The notes under the pieces were generated by a model. That model was given only the letters and a program-made list of their open reading frames with translations. It had not been told where the DNA came from and searched no databases. A stretch of DNA of 64,000 nucleotides from Spectribacter hydrogenoxidans (lineage in GTDB: Bacteria > Pseudomonadota > Gammaproteobacteria > Nevskiales > Salinisphaeraceae), in the NCBI RefSeq assembly GCF_031846275.1, contig NZ_JAVRIB010000006.1:62001-126000 (forward strand). Direction: 5' to 3'. This document shows positions 1 through 8,680 of this stretch, piece after piece (positions within the stretch are counted from its first letter, which is position 1; every line of letters starts with the position of its first letter). A program made the position numbers and the translations under genes.

Positions 1-1047
1 GTTGATCGCGGCCAGCGATGCGCAGCCGCACAGCGACATGGTGTTGGCCAGTTCGCGTCTGAGAATATCCAGGACGGCCGCCACGCCGGCGGCGCCGTCG
101 ACCGTCAAGCCCCACAGGGCGGGCCGGCCGATCATCACGCCGTCCGCGCCCAGGGCCAGGGCCGCGAATATGTCCGCGCCGCGGCGAATTCCGCCGTCCA
201 GCCACAGCGGTACCTGGCCATCTACCGCGCGGGCGATCGCCGGCAGGGCCCGGATGGTGGCCGGGGCTCGGTCCAGCTGACGGCCGCCGTGGTTGGACGC
301 CACCAAGCCGGAGGCGCCGTGGTCGATCGCCCGCCGGGCGTCGTCCGGATGCATTACGCCCTTGAGCCATACCGGCAGGGGGGTATTGGTGCACAGCCAG
401 TCGAGGTCGTCCCAGGTGATGCCGCCGTCCACGATCTCGTTCATGTAGGTGGCAAGGCCGGAGCCGCCGCTTTCCGGCAGGCAGTCGGCGCCCGCGGCCA
501 GATTTTCGGCCCGCAGATGCGGCGGCAGCACGAAGTGGTTGCGCGCATCGGCCTCGCGAAGTCCCCAGACGGGGGCATCGGCGGTCAGCACGATGGCCCC
601 GGCGCCGGCGGCTTCCGCGCGGGCCACGAGGTCGCGCGTGGTGGCGCGGTCGCGATACATGTAAAGCTGGAAATGGCGCGGTGCGTGGGTGGCGGCGAAT
701 ACCGGCTCCATGGCCGTGGTGGAGAGGCTGCTGAGCACGAACAGGGCGCCCGCCTCGCCGGCGGCGCGGGCGGTGGCGGTCTCGCCCTCCGGATGCGCCA
801 GCTTGTGAAAGGCGGTTGGCGCAATGCCCAGGGGCAGCGCCAGCGGCTGGTCATCCAGGTGAGTGGCCAGCTCCGGCCGGGTCGCCCCGCACAGCGTTCG
901 CGGCATCAGGTCGATGCTTTCGAAGGCGGTGCGGTTGGCGGTCAGGGTAAGCTCGTCCGAGGCACCGCCGGCATAATAGTCACGAGTGGCGTCGGACAGT
1001 TGTCCGTTGGCCGCCCGTTCATAGTCCCGAACACTGAGAAGCGTCAT
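1..1047 (-). CDS. FMN-dependent alpha-hydroxy-acid oxidase/dehydrogenase (3' end cut by window edge)
   Basis: Cytosolic flavoenzyme of the lactate dehydrogenase (LldD)/glycolate oxidase family, which oxidises 2-hydroxy acids to 2-oxo acids using FMN. Reading leftward from ATG at 1047, 349 codons run to the window edge without a stop. Family marks are visible: YYAGGASDE near the N-terminus, LGIAPTAFHKLAHPEGE, QLYMYRDR, the catalytic-His segment ASNHGGRQLD, and the FMN-phosphate segment GADGVMIGRPALWGL near the end. Almost the whole domain is therefore present. The exact substrate (lactate, mandelate, glycolate or another) cannot be read. A -10-like TATGCT (1054-1059) lies so close to the start that the transcript may be leaderless. 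Confidence 0.88.
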   Translation of the reverse strand, partial: MTLLSVRDYERAANGQLSDATRDYYAGGASDELTLTANRTAFESIDLMPRTLCGATRPELATHLDDQPLALPLGIAPTAFHKLAHPEGETATARAAGEAGALFVLSSLSTTAMEPVFAATHAPRHFQLYMYRDRATTRDLVARAEAAGAGAIVLTADAPVWGLREADARNHFVLPPHLRAENLAAGADCLPESGGSGLATYMNEIVDGGITWDDLDWLCTNTPLPVWLKGVMHPDDARRAIDHGASGLVASNHGGRQLDRAPATIRALPAIARAVDGQVPLWLDGGIRRGADIFAALALGADGVMIGRPALWGLTVDGAAGVAAVLDILRRELANTMSLCGCASLAAIN

Positions 1048-1549
1048 GGCGCGAGCATATCAAGGACCCTCCCGAGACACGTCCGTCGGCCGGTCCGACA
1101 GCCATCTTTCAGAGCGGCGGCAACGCAGCCTGGCGCGGGTGCGGCGCCTGGCCCACTGGCTGGACTCGTCGGTCTACGTGCCGTTCCTGCGCACCCGGGT
1201 GGGGCTGGACGCTGCGGTAGGATTGTTGCCCGTGGTCGGGGATTTCGCCGGGGTGATGCTGTCAGCGCTGTCGGTGGGTGAGGCGGTGCGGCTGCGCGCC
1301 CCGCGGCCGGTGGTGGCGCGGATGCTGCGCAATCTCGGTATCGATTTTGTTATCGGCCTGGTACCGGTGGTCGGCGATCTGGCCGACATCTATTGGAAAG
1401 CCACCACCCGCAATCTGCGCGAATTGGAGAACTGGCTCGACCAGCCGCCTGAGCGGCCACGTGCGCGATGGCCGCAGGCTGTGATGCTCGGTGGTGGGGT
1501 TCTGTTGGCAGCCGGGCTGACCTGGTGGATGGTCGACGCCAGCCTGTAA
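1046..1549 (+). CDS. DUF4112 domain protein (167 aa)
   Basis: Small membrane-associated protein of unknown function. The core holds two similar hydrophobic segments, VGLLPVVGDFAGV and IGLVPVVGDLADIYWKAT, the paired signature of DUF4112. It is followed by NLRELENWL and a C-terminal membrane segment of about 18 residues. The ATG at 1046 overlaps the divergent oxidase start inside CATG. The first 30 residues are polar and not family-like, so a GTG near 1139 (start of VRRLAHWLD) is an alternative. Bcp follows 15 bases downstream and is probably co-transcribed. The biochemical role is not known for the family. Confidence 0.8.
   Translation: MARAYQGPSRDTSVGRSDSHLSERRQRSLARVRRLAHWLDSSVYVPFLRTRVGLDAAVGLLPVVGDFAGVMLSALSVGEAVRLRAPRPVVARMLRNLGIDFVIGLVPVVGDLADIYWKATTRNLRELENWLDQPPERPRARWPQAVMLGGGVLLAAGLTWWMVDASL
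1054..1059 (-). promoter_or_regulatory. candidate -10 of the hydroxy-acid oxidase gene
   Basis: TATGCT on the minus strand lies inside an 18-nt block (CCTTGATATRCTCGCGCC) that recurs upstream of hemB at 57923-57940. Only six bases separate the hexamer from the ATG at 1047, so transcription would begin at or next to the start codon. No clear -35 is seen. The call rests on the hexamer and its recurrence. Confidence 0.3.
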
Positions 1550-1564
1550 CTGGAGAACGACGAT

Positions 1565-2020
1565 ATGGCAATGCTTGAACCGGGCGACCCGGCCCCCGAT
1601 TTCGATACCCTCGATCACCACGGCGAGCCCGTGCGTCTCGGGGATTACCGGGGGCGCCAACCGGTGGTGGTGTATTTCTATCCGAAGGACGATACGCCCG
1701 TGTGCACCCGTGAGGCCTGCGCCTTTCGCGACCATTACGAGGATTTCGTTAACGCCGGGGCCGAAGTGATCGGCATCAGCGGTGACGACGCGGACAGTCA
1801 TCGGAAGTTCGCGGCGACCCACTCGCTGCCGTTCCGGCTGGTGTCGGACGGCGATGGCGAGCTGCGGCGGGCGTTCGGGGTGTCGCGAACGCTGGGCATC
1901 ATGCCCGGCCGCACCACCTTCGTGATCGACCGCGCGGGTACCGTGCGTCTGGTATTCAGTTCGCAGCTGGCGGCCGAGCGCCATGTTCGCCAAGCGCTGG
2001 CGGCCATTGCCACCGGGTAG
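1565..2020 (+). CDS. bcp: Thioredoxin-dependent peroxiredoxin, Bcp/PrxQ type
   Basis: Cytosolic thiol peroxidase that reduces H2O2 and organic hydroperoxides with electrons from thioredoxin. The 151-aa length is usual. The peroxidatic motif TPVCTREACAF puts Cys47 and Cys52 five residues apart, the E. coli Bcp arrangement. The N-terminus MAMLEPGDPAPDF and the GRTTFVIDRAGTV segment also fit. ATG at 1565 follows GGAGAACGA. A start two codons downstream (MLEPG) is equally possible. The gene converges on yqeY across a GC-rich hairpin. Confidence 0.93.
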   Translation: MAMLEPGDPAPDFDTLDHHGEPVRLGDYRGRQPVVVYFYPKDDTPVCTREACAFRDHYEDFVNAGAEVIGISGDDADSHRKFAATHSLPFRLVSDGDGELRRAFGVSRTLGIMPGRTTFVIDRAGTVRLVFSSQLAAERHVRQALAAIATG

Positions 2021-2041
2021 GGAATCGGGAGAACAACGGGT

Positions 2042-2062
2042 GCGCGGGGGGTGGCCCCGCGC
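2042..2062. terminator. GC-rich hairpin between convergent bcp and yqeY
   Basis: A perfect 8-bp stem, GCGCGGGG (2042-2049) with CCCCGCGC (2055-2062), and a 5-nt loop lie between two converging genes. There is no T-tract on either side, so it is only a terminator-like structure. It could slow transcription from both directions or act with Rho. Confidence 0.4.
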
Positions 2063-2069
2063 GACGCTG

Positions 2070-2513
2070 CTAGCCCAGTCGGTTCTTGACCGCGGCGCTG
2101 ACCGCGCCCATGTCAGCCCGGCCCTGGACCTGGGGCTTGAGAATGCCCATGACCTTGCCCATGTCCTGCATGGATTGGGCGCCGGACTGGGTCACGGCGG
2201 CGGCCACCATATCCGCGAGTTCCTGGTCGCTCAGCGCGTCCGGCAGGTAGGTTTCTAGCACGACGACTTCCGCGGCTTCGGCGTCGGCCAGTTCGCCCCG
2301 GCCGGCATCCCGGTACTGGGTTTCCGCGTCGCGGCGTTGCTTGACCATCTTGTCGATCAGCGCCAGCACGCCGGCGTCGTCGAGTTCGATGCGCTCGTCG
2401 ATCTCGCGCTGGCGCACCGCGGACAGCAGCATGCGCAGCACCGCGAGCCGCTCGCGGTCCTTGGCCCGCAGCGCCGACTTCATGTCGTCGGATAACTGCT
2501 CTTTGAGCGTCAT
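2070..2513 (-). CDS. YqeY/GatB-like domain protein
   Basis: A 147-aa protein of the YqeY family, which resembles the tRNA-binding tail domain of the GatB amidotransferase subunit. Its cellular role is not settled. Typical features are the start MTLKEQLSDDMKSALRAKD, the segment LAVLRMLLSAVRQREID and the tail GRADMGAVSAAVKNRLG. It lies 43 bases downstream of rpsU on the same strand, the usual rpsU-yqeY arrangement. The dnaG and rpoD genes that normally follow are not here. Confidence 0.9.
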   Translation of the reverse strand: MTLKEQLSDDMKSALRAKDRERLAVLRMLLSAVRQREIDERIELDDAGVLALIDKMVKQRRDAETQYRDAGRGELADAEAAEVVVLETYLPDALSDQELADMVAAAVTQSGAQSMQDMGKVMGILKPQVQGRADMGAVSAAVKNRLG

Positions 2514-2556
2514 GATGTGGGGGTGATGATCGCCGCGATGCGGCGGATGACCCGGA

Positions 2557-2772
2557 TCAGTACTGCCTGGTGAAGCGCTGCTGTTCGCGCTGCACGCGCT
2601 TGAGGTGGCGCTTGACCGCTGCGGCCCGCTTGCGCTTGCGAACCTGCGAAGGCTTTTCGAAATGTTCGCGGCGGCGCACTTCGGTGACCACGCCGGCCTT
2701 CTCGCAGCTGCGCTTGAAGCGGCGCAGGGCGACTTCGAACGGCTCGTTTTCCTTGACTCGTACGCTTGGCAA
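2557..2772 (-). CDS. rpsU: 30S ribosomal protein S21, TTG start
   Basis: Small-subunit ribosomal protein that helps 30S subunits engage natural mRNAs. It is 71 aa, the E. coli length, and reads PSVRVKENEPFEVALRRFKR near the start with a very basic C-terminal half. No ATG fits the family N-terminus. The start is TTG at 2772, preceded by GGAGAG on the minus strand. An upstream extension to 2868 stays open but lacks family similarity and covers the promoter. The gene is divergent from tsaD and leads into yqeY. Confidence 0.93.
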   Translation of the reverse strand: MPSVRVKENEPFEVALRRFKRSCEKAGVVTEVRRREHFEKPSQVRKRKRAAAVKRHLKRVQREQQRFTRQY

Positions 2773-2833
2773 AGCGATCACTCTCCGGGGGCTAGAAAGC
2801 GGCTGATGCCGCTGCCTTACAATAGGGCGGCGT

Positions 2834-2863
2834 ATTCTAATGCTGGTTGCGGGCGCTTTGCAA
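2834..2863 (-). promoter_or_regulatory. candidate sigma70 promoter of rpsU
   Basis: Minus-strand TTGCAA (2858-2863) as -35 and TAGAAT (2834-2839) as -10, 18 bases apart, would start transcription about 50 bases before the TTG of rpsU. It overlaps the first codons of divergent tsaD. On the plus strand TACAAT (2818-2823) could be the -10 for tsaD. Confidence 0.4.
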
Positions 2864-3868
2864 AACATTCTGGGTATCGAGACTTCCTGCGATGAAACCG
2901 CTGTGGCGGTGTACTCCCGCCAGCGGGGTCTGCTGGCCCATCAGATATACAGCCAGGTGGCCCTGCACGCCGAGTACGGTGGGGTGGTGCCCGAGCTGGC
3001 CAGCCGGGACCACGTCCGCAAGCTGGCCCCGCTGATCGCGGCGGCGCTTGACGAGGCGGGCCTGTGCCGGGCCGACGGGATCGCCTACACCCGCGGCCCC
3101 GGTCTGCTGGGCGCCCTGCTGGTGGGCGGGGCGGTGGCGCGTGGTCTGGGCATGGCCTGGCGGGTGCCGGTGCTGGGCGTGCACCACATGGAGGGCCACC
3201 TACTGTCGCCGCTGCTGGAGACGGATGCGCCGTCCTTTCCCTTTGTCGCGTTGCTGGTGTCCGGTGGCCACACGCTGCTGGTGGCGGTCGAGGGCGTGGG
3301 CCGCTACCGTCAGCTCGGCACCACGGTGGACGACGCCGTGGGCGAGGCCTTCGACAAGACCGCCAAGCTGCTCGCGCTGGGGTATCCGGGCGGACCCGCG
3401 CTGGCCCGTCTGGCCGAAGAAGGCGACCCGGGCCGATTCGTGTTCCCGCGGCCAATGCTCGACCGGCCCGGCCTGGATTTCTCGTTTTCCGGCCTGAAGA
3501 CCGCGGTTGCCCTGGCGGTGCGTGATGCCGATCCGGCCGATCACGCCGACATCGCCCGCGGCTTCGAGGAGGCGGTGACCGAAACCCTGACGGTGAAATG
3601 CCGACGGGCGCTGCAGGCGACCGGCTATGCCAGACTGGTGGTGGCCGGCGGCGTGGGAGCCAACCGGCGCCTGCGCGAGCAGCTGGATGCCGCCGCGGCG
3701 GCAAATGGCTTCCGGGTGTATTTCCCGCGTCAGGCCTTCTGTACCGACAATGGCGCGATGATCGCGCACGTCGGCGCGTTGCGGCTGCCCGGTGACACCG
3801 ACGCGGCATCGGACCCGATGGCGGTCGCGCGCTGGCCGCTGGCCTCGCTGCAGCCGCCGGGCGCCTGA
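2840..3868 (+). CDS. tsaD: tRNA N6-adenosine threonylcarbamoyltransferase TsaD
   Basis: Transfers the threonylcarbamoyl group from TC-AMP to A37 of ANN-decoding tRNAs, together with TsaB and TsaE. It is 342 aa. The ASKHA-fold signature LGIETSCDETAVAVY is at the start. The metal-binding HHMEGH motif is at about 115-120, with LLVSGGHT, FSFSGLKTAV and the nucleotide loop GGVGANRRLR further on. ATG at 2840 is used; a TTG at 2858 (LQNILGIETS) would match the family start more closely. The partner enzyme TsaC is also in this window, at 30.75-31.34 kb. Confidence 0.95.
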   Translation: MLVAGALQNILGIETSCDETAVAVYSRQRGLLAHQIYSQVALHAEYGGVVPELASRDHVRKLAPLIAAALDEAGLCRADGIAYTRGPGLLGALLVGGAVARGLGMAWRVPVLGVHHMEGHLLSPLLETDAPSFPFVALLVSGGHTLLVAVEGVGRYRQLGTTVDDAVGEAFDKTAKLLALGYPGGPALARLAEEGDPGRFVFPRPMLDRPGLDFSFSGLKTAVALAVRDADPADHADIARGFEEAVTETLTVKCRRALQATGYARLVVAGGVGANRRLREQLDAAAAANGFRVYFPRQAFCTDNGAMIAHVGALRLPGDTDAASDPMAVARWPLASLQPPGA

Positions 3869-3886
3869 TTACCGAGGGGAGCTGGC

Positions 3887-4768
3887 TTGGACACGATCTA
3901 CATCGAAGATCTGCGCATCGATACCGTCATTGGGCTGTACGACTGGGAACGCCGCATTCGCCAGACGGTCCGCTTCGATCTCGATATGGCCTTCGACATC
4001 ACCGCCGCCGCGGCCACCGACGACGTGGACCGCACGCTCAACTACAAGGCGGTGGCCAAGCGGGTGATTGCCTTCGTGGAGGCGGCGGAATTCGAGCTGG
4101 TGGAAACCCTGGCCGAACGGGTGGCGGGGTTGATTCTCGATGAGTATCCGGTCCGGCAGGTGCGACTGCGACTGAACAAGGCCTTCGCACTGCGAGGGGC
4201 CCGCGGGGTCGGGGTAGAGATCATCAGGCCGCGGGCGGACCAGACCGTGGCGGGCCGTACCTTTGTCGGCGTGGGCAGCAATATCGAGCCGGCACATTAC
4301 ATCCCGCAGGCTCTGCAGCTGATGCGCGCCCGCTTCGGTCCACTGACCGTGTCGCCGGCCTACACCTGCCCGGCGGTGGGTTTCGACGGCCCGGCGTTCG
4401 TCAATCTTGTGGTGGCATTTGACACGGGATCGGACGCGGCGGCCACGGCCGCGGCCCTGCGCGAGATCGAGGACGCCTGTGGCCGCACCCGGGGGGACCG
4501 GTCCCGCTCCCGGACCATGGATCTGGACCTCCTGCTGGTGGGCGACCGGGTGGATGAAGCGCTACGGCTACCGCGCGATGACATTCTGCGCTATGCCTTT
4601 ACCCTCAAGCCCCTGGCCGATCTGGCGCCGGCCGCGCGCCATCCCGTGGATGGCCGCCGCTACGACGAGCTATGGCGTGATTTCGACGATCGCGAGCAGC
4701 CGTTGACCACCGCCGATGCGAGCCTCAACGACGCCATAGCCAGAGCAGCAGGGACACCAGCACGCTGA
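3887..4768 (+). CDS. folK: Bifunctional dihydroneopterin aldolase / HPPK (FolB-FolK fusion)
   Basis: One 293-aa chain carries two consecutive folate-pathway enzymes. Residues 1 to about 115 are FolB (start MDTIYIEDLRIDTVIGLYDWE, then NYKAVAKRV and VRLRLNKAFALRGARGV). Residues about 125-280 are FolK (FVGVGSNIEPAHYI, FVNLVVAF, RSRTMDLDLLLVGD). FolB cleaves dihydroneopterin, and FolK pyrophosphorylates the 6-hydroxymethyl product with ATP. In E. coli these are separate genes. No stop or frameshift separates the domains, so the fusion is real in this sequence. It follows tsaD by 18 bases, as folB often does. Confidence 0.93.
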   Translation: MDTIYIEDLRIDTVIGLYDWERRIRQTVRFDLDMAFDITAAAATDDVDRTLNYKAVAKRVIAFVEAAEFELVETLAERVAGLILDEYPVRQVRLRLNKAFALRGARGVGVEIIRPRADQTVAGRTFVGVGSNIEPAHYIPQALQLMRARFGPLTVSPAYTCPAVGFDGPAFVNLVVAFDTGSDAAATAAALREIEDACGRTRGDRSRSRTMDLDLLLVGDRVDEALRLPRDDILRYAFTLKPLADLAPAARHPVDGRRYDELWRDFDDREQPLTTADASLNDAIARAAGTPAR

Positions 4769-4925
4769 CCAGCAGCATGGTGGTCAGCGGGATATGAATG
4801 CGCGTGTTGCCGCTGCCGAACACGAGGTCGCCGGGCAGCCGCCCCAGCGGCAACCGCGACAGCCACGGCCACAAAAGCCCGGCAATCATAATCAACAGGC
4901 CGGTAACGAGTATCACCTTCTGCAT
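4725..4925 (-). CDS. DUF2905 small membrane protein
   Basis: A 66-aa protein with two transmembrane helices (VILVTGLLIMIAGLLWPWL and a C-terminal hydrophobic stretch). Between them is the family motif LPLGRLPGD followed by an IHIPLTT segment. This pattern is typical of DUF2905 proteins, whose function is unknown. The 3' end overlaps the 3' end of folB-folK by 44 bases on the opposite strand. It diverges from the DUF3253 gene. Confidence 0.82.
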   Translation of the reverse strand: MQKVILVTGLLIMIAGLLWPWLSRLPLGRLPGDLVFGSGNTRIHIPLTTMLLVSVLVSLLLWLWRR

Positions 4926-4940
4926 GATGACCAGCGTGCC

Positions 4941-5204
4941 ATGAGCCGGCTCGAGGATGCTGACCCCATTATCGCCGCGATCCGCCGGCTGACCGGATCA
5001 CGCGGGCCGGACAGGACCTGCTGTCCCTCGGAGGTCGCGCGTCGGGTGGCCGCGGACGACTGGCGGTCCGCGATGTCCGCGGTACGGGCGGCGGCTGTGA
5101 CGCTGGCATGCCGGGGCGAGATCGACATCTGCCGGGGCGGGCTGACCCTGGACCCCGAAGCGCCGCTGCGCGGCCCCATCCGGCTGCGCCGGCGCGGCTG
5201 CTAA
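4941..5204 (+). CDS. DUF3253 domain protein
   Basis: An 87-aa protein, probably cytosolic, with a small winged-helix-like shape: IIAAIRRLTG, CCPSEVARRVAADDWRSAM, VRAAAVTLACRGEIDICRGG. The pattern matches DUF3253, whose role is unknown. ATG at 4941 was chosen because it gives the family N-terminus; the frame stays open further upstream over the divergent DUF2905 gene. It ends 31 bases before lipA. Confidence 0.75.
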   Translation: MSRLEDADPIIAAIRRLTGSRGPDRTCCPSEVARRVAADDWRSAMSAVRAAAVTLACRGEIDICRGGLTLDPEAPLRGPIRLRRRGC

Positions 5205-5235
5205 ACTGGGCGCAAGTTTCGATCAACGCAGGACC

Positions 5236-6234
<999 letters not shown>

Positions 6235-6259
6235 AACGCGGAACGGGCCGTCGTCCCGG

Positions 6260-7255
6260 CTATTCCCGACCCGGCCGCCACAGGTACAGGAACTGCGCCG
6301 AACTCGCCGCGGACAGGCTCAGGTCCAGTGGCAGGATGTTGACTTGGGCGGGCGCGCCACCGGCCGTGGGCAGGCCGCCACTGCGGGAGTACACGGTGTC
6401 GGCCCGGCCGCCCTCGCGGGTGTAGCGGATCACCCTAGCGCTGTCCAGGCCGGCCTTCTCCCGTACCCGGTCGATGGCGTCGTCGAGCCGGCCGATGCCG
6501 TCGACCAGGCCCAGAGATTCGGCCTGCAGCGCGCTGAAGATGCGCCCGTCGGTGATGGCGGCGCGCCGGTCCTCGTTCAGCTGGTCGCCGCGACGGGTAT
6601 CGACCACGGTCACGAACCGCTCGAACAGGCTGTCCAGCACCCCCTGGACGATGTCGCGTTCCTCGTCGGTGACGCCGCGCAGCGGCGACAGCAGGTCCTT
6701 GTGCGGGCCGGAGGTGAAGGTTTCGTCGGTGACCCCGATCTTATCCATCAGCCCGTCGATGTTCAGCCCCACCAGGATTACCCCGATGGAGCCGGTGACG
6801 GTGGTCGGGTGAGCCAGGATCTCGTCGGCGGCCAGCGCCACGTAGTAGCCGCCGGAGGCGGCCACGCTGCCTAGCGCCGCTACCACGGGCACGTCCTGTT
6901 CCGCCGCGAACTGCCGCAGACGGTGGAAGATCTCGTCGCTGGCGGTTACCCCGCCGCCGGGGCTGTTGATACGCAACACCACTCCGCGCACCGCCGGATC
7001 GTCGGCGGCCCGCTTGAGCTCGGCGGCCACCCGGTCCAGCGTCGAGGCCTCCTGGATCAACCCGAAGGCTCGCTGGGTGGGCTGGTCGCTAATGAACCCG
7101 TCCACCGACACCAGCAGGATCTTGGCATCGCCCTCGCCGCGGACCACGTGCTCGACCAGTTCGGGTTTGTCGCCGAACCAGTCGAGCGGGGTCAGCACCA
7201 CTACGCAGCCGCCCAGCAGAGGCAGGCTGACCAGCAGGGCAATCAGTCGGCGCAT
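6260..7255 (-). CDS. sppA: Signal peptide peptidase SppA (short type), lipoprotein
   Basis: Membrane-bound Ser/Lys protease that degrades released signal peptides. It is 331 aa, the short form rather than the 67-kDa E. coli form. The N-terminus carries a lipobox (LPLLGGC, Cys17), so it is probably a lipoprotein rather than a helix-anchored enzyme. Catalytic Ser134 lies in AASGGYY and Lys186 in SGPHKD, 52 residues apart, matching the B. subtilis SppA spacing. It overlaps the start of the upstream 167-aa protein by one base. Confidence 0.92.
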   Translation of the reverse strand: MRRLIALLVSLPLLGGCVVVLTPLDWFGDKPELVEHVVRGEGDAKILLVSVDGFISDQPTQRAFGLIQEASTLDRVAAELKRAADDPAVRGVVLRINSPGGGVTASDEIFHRLRQFAAEQDVPVVAALGSVAASGGYYVALAADEILAHPTTVTGSIGVILVGLNIDGLMDKIGVTDETFTSGPHKDLLSPLRGVTDEERDIVQGVLDSLFERFVTVVDTRRGDQLNEDRRAAITDGRIFSALQAESLGLVDGIGRLDDAIDRVREKAGLDSARVIRYTREGGRADTVYSRSGGLPTAGGAPAQVNILPLDLSLSAASSAQFLYLWRPGRE

Positions 7256-7758
7256 CAGTGGACCTGGTTCTGCCAGGCTTCGATCGCGGCCACGATGCGG
7301 CGGGCGGCCTGTTCCAGCTGCTCGATGGCGGTGTCGCGATCATCCACCGACAGTGCCCGCCAGGCGGTGCCGATGAACGGGCCGGCAGGTTCGGTCACGT
7401 CGTGCTCGGCCAGCTGGGCGTAGGCGGCTTCCAGCGCCGCCAGGCACTGGCCGATGGCGGCTTCCTCAAGGCCGGCTTCCCTGAGCACCATCACGCAGGC
7501 AGCCACGGCGGCCTGGTCGAGCCGGTCGTTGTCGGTGGCGTGATGATCCGCCGCCCAGTGGCGTCCCAACTCGGTAACCAGATCGACCAGTGCCAGCATC
7601 GCCGGCATGTCGGCGTGCAGGGTGGGATCGCCGCGCTTGGCGGCCAGCGCAGCACAGACCTGCAGGGCCGGTCCTACCACCAGGTGGTAGGTGTCCGGGT
7701 CCAGGGCATCCCGCCCCAGTTGTTCCGGGTCCAGGTGGGTTTCTTCAGGCATCGACAC
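7255..7758 (-). CDS. Hypothetical protein (167 aa), helical, cytosolic
   Basis: I do not recognise a family. The protein is acidic and Ala/Leu-rich with helical character throughout, and has no signal peptide or membrane segment. It carries two cysteines (VCAALAAK, AACVMVLREAG). GTG at 7758 has a GGAGGAA about 10 bases upstream, so it is preferred over ATG at 7752. The gene overlaps the alpha/beta hydrolase end by 14 bases and abuts sppA, which makes a tight three-gene transcript likely. A link to envelope or lipid turnover is only suggested by context. Confidence 0.7.
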   Translation of the reverse strand: MSMPEETHLDPEQLGRDALDPDTYHLVVGPALQVCAALAAKRGDPTLHADMPAMLALVDLVTELGRHWAADHHATDNDRLDQAAVAACVMVLREAGLEEAAIGQCLAALEAAYAQLAEHDVTEPAGPFIGTAWRALSVDDRDTAIEQLEQAARRIVAAIEAWQNQVH

Positions 7759-8623
7759 GGTCGAACCATTCCTCCAGGGGTTGGGCGTAGTCGTCGCCGG
7801 CCTCGCCGAAGGGCATGTGACCGATGCCGTTCAGACGCAGCAGCTCGGCATGGGGCACGAAACGCTGAATGAGCAGACTCTGATCGAACGGCACGATGGG
7901 GTCGGCGGTGCCGTGGATCAGCAGGGTGGGGGCCGTGATCGCACCCAGCGCCGAGCGGATGTCGTGATCGTGGATTTCGTCGAAGAAATGCGCCAGGGCG
8001 CGAACCGAGCCCCGTCGCAGGTCCGCGACCATAACCCGGGCGATGTCGGCGGCCGGTGGCCAGGCCCAGTAGGCGCGTGGCCGGGTGGTGGCGAACAGCG
8101 TGACCACCCGGGCGATCATTGCATGCCGGGCCAGCAGCCACAGACCCGCCGCGCCAAGCCCGGGGCCGATGCCCGGAATGCGCGCCAGGAACTGCAGCAA
8201 ACCGATGATGCCGCGCCAGCGGCCCTGGGCGAAGGGCGAGATGGCGCACACGGCGCGCACCTGATCCGGGGCTTCGGCGGCGATTGCCAGGGCCGAATAG
8301 CCGCCGGTGGAGTGACCCATTACGGTGAAGGATTCCTCGCCGATTACCGCGCGGATTGCTTCCAGCAGACCGTGGCCGAACAGGCTGGGGGGCATGGGCT
8401 GGTCGTTGAATCCCGGCGGCGGCTGGCTGGGAAAATGGGCCGGCAGACCCACGGCGTACCAGCGACGATGCCGCAGCGTGTGGTGCAGCGCATGGGGCCA
8501 GACATTCAGCGACAGGCTCACCCCGTGGATTACCACCAGTGGTGGGCTGTCGGCATCCGCGTTGTGGCTGGCGATCGCGATGCGATGGCCGTGGACGTCG
8601 ATGTGACGGAGTGAGTCGGTCAT
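7745..8623 (-). CDS. Alpha/beta hydrolase
   Basis: A 292-aa hydrolase of the alpha/beta fold, substrate unknown. The oxyanion region PPLVVIHGVSLS, nucleophile elbow GHSTGG, acid region LLIHGTADPIVPF and a C-terminal GIGHMPF holding the catalytic His give a full Ser-Asp-His set. The N-terminal part DVHGHRIAIASH is typical of lipase/esterase-like members. ATG at 8623 is preferred over an upstream TTG at 8662. It lies 58 bases downstream of the histidine kinase gene and could be read through from that operon. Confidence 0.88.
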   Translation of the reverse strand: MTDSLRHIDVHGHRIAIASHNADADSPPLVVIHGVSLSLNVWPHALHHTLRHRRWYAVGLPAHFPSQPPPGFNDQPMPPSLFGHGLLEAIRAVIGEESFTVMGHSTGGYSALAIAAEAPDQVRAVCAISPFAQGRWRGIIGLLQFLARIPGIGPGLGAAGLWLLARHAMIARVVTLFATTRPRAYWAWPPAADIARVMVADLRRGSVRALAHFFDEIHDHDIRSALGAITAPTLLIHGTADPIVPFDQSLLIQRFVPHAELLRLNGIGHMPFGEAGDDYAQPLEEWFDRVDA

Positions 8624-8680
8624 TCGTGACAGTGGCGCGCGGGCATGAGAGATTGCCTGCAAGCCGCCGCGCGGCGCAAG

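Noticed and set aside
289..1281. A rightward frame of 330 codons across the hydroxy-acid oxidase and DUF4112
   Set aside because: It is antisense to a clear flavoenzyme and out of frame with DUF4112, with no recognisable domain.
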